Position numbers and translations under genes: made by a program. A model generated the notes under the pieces. The model ran no database searches, was not told the DNA's origin, and worked only from the letters and a program-made list of their open reading frames with translations. This document shows, piece by piece, positions 12,072-22,000 of a stretch of 64,000 nucleotides of DNA. How positions within the stretch are numbered: position 1 is the first letter of the stretch; each line of letters starts with the position of its first letter. The DNA comes from Chlamydomonas sphaeroides (taxonomy: Eukaryota; Chlorophyta; Chlorophyceae; Chlamydomonadales; Chlamydomonadaceae), in contig BDDC01000007.1 of assembly GCA_001662425.1 (NCBI GenBank), positions 62,001 through 126,000 of the forward strand. The letters run 5' to 3'.

Positions 12072-14797
12072 ATGGAGGCACCTGCAGAACAAGCAATTGA
12101 TAGATCCATAGACTGGGTTGGCGCCATCTTTGGCAGCAAGGATTTTGCGCCGAACATAACGAGGTATCTCCCGGTAGCGGACAACCTGACGTTGCGGGGC
12201 GTCAGCACGGGCCTCGACCGTGGCGTGTGGGAAGACATAACGGCGAACACAATCGCCGTCACCTCGGAGGCGTGCTGCAGATACCTCGTGGAGCCCCACC
12301 ACCTGATTGGCTATGCCACCAAGCTGCACAGGAGCGATTGTCGTCCGACGAAACTTTCCGTCGACGTTCCCGGCTCAAGGAACATGACACCGTGGCGCAA
12401 CGCGCTGTGAGTACAGTTATGGTCCTGGACACCACGTATTGCTGCACGGTCGCTGCTCCGGTAGCGCTGTGCAACAACACATGGTGTTTCCCGCCACTGC
12501 GTCCCCCCCCGCACGCAGTCTTACATTGGCCCAGCCCAGCGGTCAGCCCAGCTCCTCATCTCCTACCGGCTAACCCAGCTCCTCTTCTTCCCCCGGCCAG
12601 CCCAGCTCTTCGTCTGCCGCCAACCCCTACTTGCGGCAGCCCCCTTACCTGGGCGGCCTCCTGGGCTCCCTCAAGCACCTTTCCTTGACGCCTGGAGAGT
12701 TGCTATGCCCTTGGCTTGCGCACGCCTTGCTGGACGCCTGCCCCTACCTGGCGGTTGTCGACCTGGAGTTCGGCGTCGACCCCGCCGGCCTGGCGGTGCT
12801 GGCGGGCGGCAGCCTGAGGCGTCTCGCCAGCGTGGGCCTGCGCAACGCGTGGCGGCCCCCTGCGGACGTGCTGGCCGCGCTGCTGCCCGCAGCAGCCCAG
12901 CTGCAGGAGCTGCGCCTCACGCCCTGGCCGTACCTCCGCCAGGACAGGGCCTGGCCGATGGACCACCTCGCAGCGCAGCAGCTTGCGCGCTTCACGGGCC
13001 TGCGCTCATTGGCGTGCAGCAACTTTGCGCGGCCGGGCCTGGCCCTTGTGGCGCTGCCACAGCTGACGGGCCTGACCAGCCTGCTGCTGGCGGGCGGGAC
13101 GGACGACCGGCCGCTGCACCTGGCGCACCTACTGGCCGCCGTGCCGGAGTCGCTGCGGGAGCTCGCCATCGAGTCGCAGTGTGTCGAGTACTTCGGCATC
13201 GGACGCGTTGACTCGGATAGCATATATGCCGAGCTCAGCGCGCTGGAATTGCTCCCCCACGTGCTGGAGGCTCTGAAGCGGCTGCAGGCGCTGCGGCTGG
13301 GCCTTGTGGATTGGAAGAAGGCGAGCTGGCTGCCGCCGCTGCTCGGCCTCCCGGACGAGGCTGACGAGGCTGACGAGGTGCCGCCCATCCGGGCCCTGGC
13401 GTACGTGCACCTGCTGCGCGACCTGACCCTCAGCAACATCCACTTCTCCCACGAGGCGCTCCAGGCCCTGACCAGCCTGACCCGGCTCAGTGTGGACTAT
13501 GTGTATGGTGCCGCCCAGCCGCTGCCGGGGGCGCTGCGGGAGCTCGAGGTGACTGGCGCCGTGCAGCAGCCCGAGGCGCTGGCGTGCCTGCAGGAGCTAG
13601 GCGCGGCGTCTGCGTGCCGCGTGCACTGGCGCCCGCCGTTCGAGGGGCACCGGACGGCTGGCAGGCTGCGGCTGCGGCCTGGCCAGCATGCACACGCGCA
13701 CAACGGCACCCTGCTGCCGGCGGCGTTCGGCGCGCTGCTGCGCTGCTCGCAGCTGGCCGGTGTGTCGGTGGAGGCCCTCAGCATCTCGTACGAGGCGCCG
13801 CGGGACAGCCGCCTGCTAGCGCCGCCGATCGGCGCCAACAGCCACGCCGAATGGCTGGGGCCGCTGCTTGCCAGGTGCGCTGGGGCGTGCTGCCGAGCCT
13901 GAGGTGCCAGGTGGTGGCTTCCAATCAGTTACCAGCGGGAAAGTCAGAGTGGGGTACCTGAGACAACCGCCGGTGCTGGCAGCCCAGGGACTCGAAGACT
14001 AGAATGGGTCGTATCTAGGTGCTGGCTGCGATCATCGCGGGGGGGCCTGCCCGCATGCGGGTGGCGGGCGAGCGTTGCGTGCCGTCTGTACGCCAATGAG
14101 GAGGAGGGCAAACGCAGCCCGCCGCAACAACACCGCTGCGTCCCTCCCCGGCTGTCCTGATGCAGGTCCTGCACGGTCACGCACCTGACGATTTTGGGAG
14201 TGCAGCTGACGCAGAGTGACTTCGCTGCGATCGCGCAGGGCGCCAGCTCACTCAAGGTGTGTTGGTATTTTGCGCAAAGGGGCTGAGGCTGCCGCCGCAG
14301 CCACAGGGCAATGCCGTGGTTCTGGCAGCGCCGGTACACGGCTGAGTCGGGCCGCTGCGGGATCATCCTGGCAGCGCTCGCGACATGAGGTCGCACACCG
14401 TCGCCCTGTGCGCGCTCCGAACATGGTCACAGCCACCGCCTTCCCCGCAATATTGGCCGACGGCCAGTGCGCCGACGTTCCCGCCACCGCACCCACCCCT
14501 CAGGTCCTCTACATCCAAGCCCCTGTCGCCTTCGACGGCATGGGCCTGCAGCACTTGGGCCTCCTGCGCCGCCTGAGAGAGGTGCGCGTCTGTGCGCCAG
14601 CGGGCATGCTGAGCAGCATGCGCACGATGGCTGGGCTAGTGGCGCTGCGGAACACGTTCGGCAGCCACCCGAGCCCCAGCCTCGTGCTGCGAGCGGAGCA
14701 CGAGCGGGTCCGGGAGCTGCAGCAGCAGCTGGCATCCAATCTCGCGCAGGCCAACCTGCCGCGCAACTGCATCATTGTGCACGGCGTACAGGTTTAG
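12072..14797 (+). CDS. F-box/LRR-like protein
   Basis: Exons 12072-12406, 12579-13874, 14166-14256 and 14504-14797 join in phase to 671 residues. Residues 1-112 include a segment resembling an F-box (YLPVADNLTLRGVSTGL, followed by a tryptophan six residues later). The large second exon encodes irregular leucine-rich repeats (LGSLKHLSLTPGELL, LTGLTSLLLAG, LTSLTRLSVDY). The acceptor before 12579 was chosen because it follows a CTAAC branch-like sequence and keeps the frame open; an earlier acceptor at 12518 runs into TAA. F-box/LRR proteins usually act as substrate receptors of SCF ubiquitin ligases; that role here is inferred from architecture only. The start ATG lies in GAGAATGGAGG context. 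The repeats are weak, so a plain LRR protein is the alternative. Confidence 0.7.
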
Positions 14798-14825
14798 TGG
14801 TAGCACTGTACGGACGGGTTTACAC

Positions 14826-14970
14826 AGGTCCGGCCCGTGGGGTGAGGGCACGGATGTCGGTGTGCCCGAGACCCCTTAAATACCCCGGCGACAACCGCAT
14901 AATGACCGACTGTTTGCGTCTGGTTAGGGTGGCCCCTTTTTGGGGCGAGCCATGCACCCATGCGCAGCTG
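14826..14970 (+). repeat. Dispersed repeat, copy A
   Basis: About 145 bases here match the reverse complement of 48411-48553. Shared blocks include GTCCGGCCCGTGGGGTGAGGG, GTCGGTGTGCCCGAGACCCC, CGCATAATGACCGAC and GCGAGCCATGCACCCATGCG. The two copies differ by substitutions and small indels. Both lie in gene-free DNA. The element is unidentified; a short mobile element or part of a larger one is likely. Confidence 0.75.
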
Positions 14971-15246
14971 GGGAGGTTTACACACGCGATCGCATTTAAT
15001 GTTGGCTTCGCTGTGTTCAGACAACAGAACCTCGGGATGCCAGCCCAGAGCGGTGTGACCGTGATCCACGTTTAGATCCGATGTTGGATTGGTGCCTCGT
15101 GTGGGGCATGCGAGAAGTGCAGGAGTTCGTTCGAGGCTTTGCGCCATGCGGCGTCGCTTGGCGCGGGGCTGCGGCCATTGCGTTGCAAAGTTGGTGCGGG
15201 ATTGGCGACGCCCCCTGCCCCTGGGGAGACCCGCCAACCTGTGAGC

Positions 15247-15251
15247 TGTAA
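15247..15251 (+). promoter_or_regulatory. TGTAA polyadenylation signal
   Basis: This is the first TGTAA after the stop of the F-box/LRR-like gene, 450 bases downstream. A second copy is at 15859-15863. Confidence 0.4.
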
Positions 15252-15255
15252 CATG

Positions 15256-15324
15256 GGAGCCGTGGGGAAGAGTGACCATGCGCTGAACTTTTGCGGAGCC
15301 GTGGGGAAGAGTGACCATGCGCTG
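15256..15324. repeat. Tandem duplication, 39-base period
   Basis: A 30-base segment beginning GGAGCCGTGGGGAAGAGTGA at 15256 is repeated at 15295. The copies are essentially identical, so the duplication is recent. Confidence 0.85.
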
Positions 15325-16627
15325 CACTCTTGTCTGTCGCTCTAGCTTCTGCCGCGGTTGTCGGCGCCCGGGCCGAATCTCGTTGGCGGCGCCTCCTATG
15401 CCAATCGTGGTGGCCGCGGCTGGGCCTCCCCTGGCGGCGATGGCGGCGCCGCTGTTGGCAAGCGCCGTCGTTGGGTCGCTGAAACCGGTGACACCAGGTG
15501 CGGTTGCAAGCGGCGATCGCAGCGCTAACTTTTTTGGTGCTGGGTTGGCGACAGGGACGCACCCGATGCGCTGGCTGGGTGAGTAGGCTGTGTTGATGAC
15601 GTTTGTTAAGCGGGCCTGCGGCTGTTCGCTCTGGTTCGCTTCTGCTGGTGCTGCTGCTGTTCTACCACGGTCTGGGGCGCTGGAGGGGGTTGCGAGGATT
15701 ACGCCGCAAGCGCACGTTGGGAGGCTGCGCTGGTGAACCGGGGCGTGGGCACGGGCGTGGGCGTGGGCGTGGGCGTGCATCGCAAGGGCATCGAGGTGAT
15801 ACAGGCTACGTGCAGCTCGCGTTGCCCACAGTGCTCAAGACCTCAGGTGGCTATTGCCTGTAAGCAGTGAGCACTGCGAGAGCCATCGCCCTGGGGAGAG
15901 GGGGACAACGCGCCTTGAGATCCGGTACCCGTGGAGGGGACTCGCAAGCCATGTTGCTGGCGAAGCGGACTACGGTACCAGACGGTACCATGTTGCTGGC
16001 AACAACGAAATCATGCCACGCCATCCTCCTCCTTATCTCCGTCCGTCCCGCATGCACATGTATATGTACCGAGAGTAATCTCCACGCAGGCCTCGTGCGG
16101 TCGTGCCCCTCTCTGGGCACGGGGCTGAGGTGCCTGTCACGAGTAGGCCGACAGCTGCGTGGGACAGGTGTCTCGACCCAGCACCCACCCCCGCATGCCT
16201 ATGCAAATTCCACGGCACCTCCGTCCCCTGCGGAAGCTTAGGTGAGTTGGGGACTACTACGGAGATGGCGGCGAGCGAGCCCCTTCTTCGAACCTTGCGG
16301 CACGGGGCCTTTGCGTGCATACGTCCCCATATTTAACCCTTGAGTCCCTTCGTTCCCTTCGTCGTCTGTGACCCCAAAGCACCGGTCTAGGGCAACACGG
16401 CGACACGCGGGAAAGGGCGGGATGGTCGAGGCGCGTGGGATGTCGGGGGGCGTCGCCAATTCACCTGTGTGAACTTCTGTTGCTCTGGCTACGTTAACGC
16501 TGTGTACGCCGGCGGCAATGGGCGACGGAGCACTTGCTGCGGAAAACGGCATGGGCGTGCCCATGCAGCGGGCGACTAGAGAGCCGAGACCAGTCGCTGC
16601 TTCTTCCTTTTCGAAAGCGGAGCAACC

Positions 16628-17746
16628 ATGGGCGCCTACAAGGTGCGCTGCACCTCTACCTACCTAGATTAGAACAAGCAGCCATTCTCCGCCGCCGACT
16701 CTCAACTTGTCGCGCTTTCGCCTGCCCCGCAGTACGTGGAGGAGCTGTGGAGGAAGAAGCAGAGCGATGTGCTCCGCTTCCTCCTGCGCGTGCGCTGCTG
16801 GGAGTACCGCCAGATGCCCAGCATCGTGCGCCTGCAACGCCCGACGCGCCCGGACAAGGCCCGCCGCATGGGCTTCAAGGCCAAGCAGGGCTACGTCGTC
16901 TACCGCGTGCGCGTGCGCCGCGGTAACCGCAAGCGGCCCGTGCACAAGGTGCGCTCAATCGGGGACGGCGGCTTCTGCTCTGGCCTACAGCAGCTGCTTA
17001 CCCCGCGATTGAATTGTCTATGCAGGGCATTGTCTACGGCAAGCCCGTTAACCAGGGTATCACCCAGCTCAAGCCCGGCCGCAACCTGCGCAACGTCGCC
17101 GAGGAGCGCGTCGGCCGCAAGTGCGGTGGCCTGCGCGTCCTGAACTCGTACTGGGTCAACCAGGTGCGCAAGATCGAGCGGGGTGGCTCGGTTAGGGCGC
17201 CGTGCATGCGACCGGGACCCTGGGGTCTGCACCTCTGGCAGGCGTAGCGCTTACCCCCACCTCCTCTTGTAATGCTTCTGCGAATCCCAGGACTCGTGCT
17301 ACAAGTACTTCGAGGTCATCATGGTGGACGTGGCGCACACGACCATCCGCAACGTGAGTTTTGGCGAGCGCGCTGGCGCTTTGGGGTTGCCCCGTCCATC
17401 AGCGCCTGGCCAGCACGGAGCTATGCCGCTGTCGGGGAGCCATGTCGCCGGACCGCTGGCGCCCCTCGCAACGCTTGACACGCTCCCTGCACGGCGCCGC
17501 AAGTCCTGCCTGCTGACCCGGCACCTCGTCGTGCCGCCCTCCCTCGCCGCCCTCGCCTCTCAGGACGCCCGCATCAACTGGCTGTGCAACCCCGTGCACA
17601 AGCACCGCGAGCTGCGCGGCCTGACCTCGGCCGGCAAGAACTACCGCGGCCTGCGCGCCAAGGGCCACAAGGCCAGCAAGACCCGCCCCGGCAAGCGCTC
17701 GAACTGGAAGAAGCGCAACAGCCTGTCGCTGCGCCGCTTCCGCTAA
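16628..17746 (+). CDS. RPL15: 60S ribosomal protein L15 (eL15)
   Basis: Exons 16628-16642, 16733-16948, 17026-17163, 17291-17353 and 17564-17746 join in phase to exactly 204 residues, the usual length for eL15. Diagnostic stretches are MGAYK, YVEELWRKKQSDVLRFLLRV, GRNLRNVAEERVGRKCGGLR, DSCYKYFEVIMVDVAH and the basic C-terminus RSNWKKRNSLSLRRFR. eL15 is a core protein of the large cytosolic ribosomal subunit and binds 28S rRNA. The short first exon of five codons, ending Lys before the intron, is common in ribosomal protein genes. No snoRNA boxes were seen in the four introns. The next gene (SEC24) is convergent. Identification is secure. Confidence 0.98.
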
Positions 17747-19078
17747 ATGTGAGCGCGGGCGGGCGGCGTGTGAGCTCTGCGGGGGCCGGGGGGCCCGGTG
17801 CGTGTGCGTGGCGTTTGGACAAGCTGGCTGCAAGTAGCACGCTGAGGCTGACGTCCCTGGCTCTTTTTCCCTTGTGCCTGCAGGCCGGCTGCTGCTTGAC
17901 GACATGTGCCCACCGCCTCTTACTTCTCTTCCGGTCTGTAACGAGATCCGCTTCGCTGTGCCCCCTCCTTGTCCGGTCTCATTGCGCTCTGTGGCAGCGG
18001 GAGCGCGTAGGAGCAGCAGCCCGGAGCTCAGGAAGCCACAGCATTGCGTCAGTAGCATGGACACAGAAGAGGTTGGCACAGCGAACATGCTTTTCGTGCC
18101 GCGGCGCTGAACACTGGCTGGACTGCAGGCTGTCACGACACGACGGCGTGCACGGTGCAGTACAGCCGACTGCCAGCCCTCGCCCGCATCTTCAAGCCGG
18201 GGCAGCAACCACCGCAAGGGCGTACGCTTCAAGTGGGGTGCGACCAGAAATCAGCGGCCAGCGTAAAACTGGATTGAAGGAGGCAACGCTGTGTCCTGTG
18301 CCAAGGCAGCCTGGGCAGAAGGTATCCTGGAAGTGCATGCCCAGCAGCACGGTTCCAAAGCCAGCTGCTCCATGCCGGCATAATCCAGATTGCCGAAGCA
18401 CACTGCGACACGGAACGGTCCACAGAACGCCACTCCATAGTGACGACGTACCAACGCAGAAGCTCGTGGGGCGTGCGCGCAGGAGGCACCCCCGCACGAG
18501 TTGCTAGCCACACCGCCGATGCCAAGCAGCAATCTTCCCCTGCCCCAGCCTCGTCAACGCACACCGGTGCTCCGTCGCTTGCACGCACCACCCGCCATCC
18601 AGCCTTGACTCCCACCATGCCAACCCCGCTCCCCATCTCCGACCCGCAGTCAGGAGGCAAGCCGTGCGCCGCCGCCGGAGCGGCCCGGCACGATGCAACC
18701 CCACACCTTGGCATCCTTCTGGTTGTAATTGGAAACCCCACACCCTGCCCTCGCGGCACCACCCCTTCCTACCCTGTCCCTTTCTCACCCTTATCCCTCC
18801 CTGTCGTTCTCCGCCTCCTCCGTCGGTAGCCACGCCACCGCCCGCTCCGCCCACCGCCGCGGCGCCGCCCCCTTCCGTCCACACTCAGCCCAGCACCGCG
18901 CAAGATCATGCACCGCGGCCCAAGGCCCTGCCACCACGACGCCTCGGCCTCCTGCTTCCGCCCGCCCTCGACCAAAACCGCCTTTCGACCGAGACGGCCC
19001 CTCCTCACATGGCCCTCCTCACATGGCCGAGATTGCCCTAGACCATGACGGCCGCCCTTCACTTGCCCTCGACCCGCC
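17747..19078. other. Convergent intergenic region between RPL15 and SEC24
   Basis: This holds the 3' UTR of RPL15, with TGTAA at 17937-17941, and the 3' UTR of SEC24 on the other strand. No TTACA (minus-strand TGTAA) was found for SEC24, so its 3' end is undefined. Pyrimidine-rich tracts occupy about 18750-18900. No coding exon was recognised. Confidence 0.55.
17937..17941 (+). promoter_or_regulatory. TGTAA polyadenylation signal of RPL15
   Basis: TGTAA lies 190 bases after the RPL15 stop codon, a typical 3' UTR length for a ribosomal protein gene in this lineage. Confidence 0.6.
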
Positions 19079-22000
19079 TCACTTGGCCATGACGGCCTTG
19101 TGCAGCGCCACCATGTAGTCGCTGTACGACTGCGTGGCGGGCGTGCGGTCCTCCACGAAGTACGGCAGCACGGCCGCGTCCAGGCCGCTGCCCTGCCGCA
19201 CCACGAACACGGCGCCGTGCAGCGAGCGGCCCGCCCGCAGCGCGCCCAGCACGGCGTTGACGCGCTGGCTCATAGGCGTGTCGCGCACCGGCTCCACCGC
19301 CACCGCCGAGGTGTCCTGCGGCAGCTGCATGGGGTCCGTGCCAAAAACCTGGGGGCGGAGGAGGGACACACATGGGGCGAGTGCGGGCACCGGGCAGCGT
19401 TGAGAGCGGACACGGCGCGCGTGGGGGGCCGGAGGTGCAGCAGCCGCGCGAGGTGCGTGCCTGGCCCCTGCTGGCCCGCAGCTGCGCCCCGGCCGCGCCC
19501 ATGGCGCCACGCACCTCGAGGCACCACTGCGGCGACATGGCGCGGCCCAGCCACAGCACGAACAGCCGGCCGGCGTCGATGAGGTACACGCCGCCGTCTG
19601 TGAGCGCCGCCAGCGACAGCGGCACGCTGGGCGGCAGGCCCACGGAGCCATCGGGCTGCGGCAGGCCCCAGGAGCCGGAGGGGTCGTGCAGCGCGTAGGC
19701 GGGGGGGTAGGCCATGCGCGTCACGTCGGCCACGGAGCCGGCCATGAGGAAGTGCGCCACGGCGATGCGCTCGTCGGCGGCCACGTCCTTGGCGCCGCCC
19801 CTGTGGGGTGGGTGGAGGTCATGGGTGGCCGGGGGCAAGGGGGTTGAGAAGCGGGACGGCAGGCGCCGCACTGGGGACGTGCAGGGCCCCTGGGAGGTCC
19901 GAGCGGCGGGGCGAGTACGCAAGCAGGCGGCAGGCGAGGGAGGCACTGCGGGGCGGCGCGGCGGGCCGCAGCGGTCGCACCTGAATGCGGGGCACTTCAT
20001 GATGCCCAGTGTCCAGATGGGCAGGTACTTGTAGGTCTCCGGGAAGATGAGCTTGTTGGGCTGCCGCAGCGCCGCGTTGGCGTTCATGATGCGGAACTCC
20101 TGCGGGCCGTACACCGCACACACACCGTGTGGGGTTCTGTGCTACCTAACACTGGAACACACACCGCATCGCACCCGCGTCGCCACAGGCATCGGCTTGC
20201 TGGCGCGCAGGGCTACCCAGCGCCACGCGCCGGCAGCACGCCCGGCAGGCATCGTCAGCTGCTGCACCCCAGCACCCGCCGCCGCGCCGCACCTTGAGCG
20301 CGCCCGAGAGCTTGAGGTGCAGCGCCTGCCGTGTCTCGTCCAGGCGCGACGCCATGCACTTCTCCACGCTCAGCTTGGCGAGCATGCAGGCCATGGCGCC
20401 CGCGTCCGTGGCCAGGTACAGGTCCGCCAGCTCCGACACGATGGGCACCGCCATGGTGTGCACCCTGGGGGGCGAGCAGGGGCGGGAGGGGCAGCGGATG
20501 GGGTTGCGGTTCGGAGCGGGGAGCCAAGAAGGTGTCCCGCGTAGGGCCCGTGGGGACATGGGGGCACGCACGCGTATAGCTGCAAGGCCGCCAGCCAAGT
20601 CCGGGGGGTGCCGGCGATGCACACTGCTGCACCCGCCCTCCCTGAAGCACGCGAGTCGCAACCGTCTGCCCCCGCCCCCGCGGCGCCCATGGCAGCAGGC
20701 ACGCGGCTCCCCGTTGCACGCTGCCACCCCCGCACCTGATGCGGCGCTCGCCGTTGGAGTTGGTGTACAGCAGCGCGCACTGCACGTACGACATGCCCGG
20801 CTGCACCATGCCCTCCTCATGCGCAATCTCCATGGCAAACGCCTGCGGACAGCAGCAGCGGCAGCCGCGGAGCAGCGGGGCAGGAGCGTCAGCCCTCCAC
20901 CAGTTCTGCGTGTCGTTGGCATACGCTCCGCACCCATCGCTGCACAGCCGGCTCCTCGCATGGCCTGCCTCCGCCCCTCCCCCGACCCACATCGCAGCCA
21001 ACAACCCGCGCCCCCCCCACCTTGTCCGGGTCGCAGGTGGGCAGCGCCAGCAGGTCAGTGGAGCGGTTGAAGAAGTGGCCGTGGAAGGCCGAGATGCGCA
21101 GGCCCTTGCTGCAGCGCACGCGCATGACCGCCTCCCACGCCGTGGGCCGCGTCAGGTTGTGCACCAGCTCGGCGCGCAGCTTGGCGCCGTCGCGCTGTGC
21201 CATGAAGCCCGGGTAGTAGTAGAGCTGGCGGGGCGAGGGCCGGGAGGGAGGCGGCGGAAAGGGTTGGCGGCTGGTTGGTTGCAGCGCTGGCCCCATGCGA
21301 AGCGCGTGGGAGCTGGCGCGCGGCTGCCGCCCCCGGGCTACCGTTCTCCACGTGTAGACCCTCCCGCCAACGCCGGAGTGTACGCCAGCGCAGCCCCGTA
21401 ACGGTACCAGCCTCTTGCTCCCGCACGCCCCCCGCGCACCTCGCCGCACGTGTAGCGCGGGATGGCGGCCAGGCTGGCCAGGTCCGCGTACTGCATGCTC
21501 ATCGCAAACACGTCCACGGACAGCTGCACGCGGCTGCACTCGGCGGCGTAGCGCTTGAAGAACGGGTCGTCGGGGCAGCGCAGCCCCGGCTCGCGCTCGG
21601 TGCCGTACAGCGCGGGGTTCTCGCGCGCCTTGACCTTGCCCACGCCTAGCGAGGGCACGGAGGACTGGAACAGCAGCAGCTTGCCGCCGATGTGGGAGGC
21701 GACCATGAAGGCGGCCTGGCGAGGCATGGGGAGGCGAATCGGGCGGTGTGTGTCAGATGATCGCATGTATGTGCCGGGCAGGGTGGCGTGGGGACTGGAG
21801 GGCACAGGATGCCGCCTGTGCCCTGGCCACCCCCAAAGAGACAGGACTCCTTTAGGCACGCAGAGCGAGTGGCAGCACGGTGCCACCCACGCCGCAACCC
21901 CGGTCCCAACTCCCCGCCCCCGCGCAGCGCTGCCCCTCGCCTCCCCTCCCCGCCCTGACCCTCCCCGCACCTGCAGCGCTGGCCCCATGGCGCTCTCCAC

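Larger units (their letters stand above)
14798..16627. other. Intergenic region with repeats, upstream of the eL15 gene
   Basis: This 1.8-kb stretch separates two plus-strand genes. It contains one copy of a dispersed repeat (14826-14970), TGTAA signals at 15247 and 15859, a 39-base-period duplication (15256-15324), a GGGCGTGGGCGTG minisatellite (about 15738-15780) and three GGTACC palindromes within 65 bases near 15925-15990. The last 500 bases are presumed promoter and 5' UTR of the eL15 gene. No convincing protein-coding exon was found, although an antisense frame stays open for 328 codons. Confidence 0.6.

Noticed and set aside
12519..12578. Acceptor at 12518 for the F-box/LRR-like gene
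   Set aside because: It leads to an in-frame TAA within about 20 codons; the acceptor at 12578, after CTAAC, keeps the frame.
16643..17563. snoRNAs hosted in RPL15 introns
   Set aside because: No C box (TGATGA) with a paired D box was found in any of the four introns.
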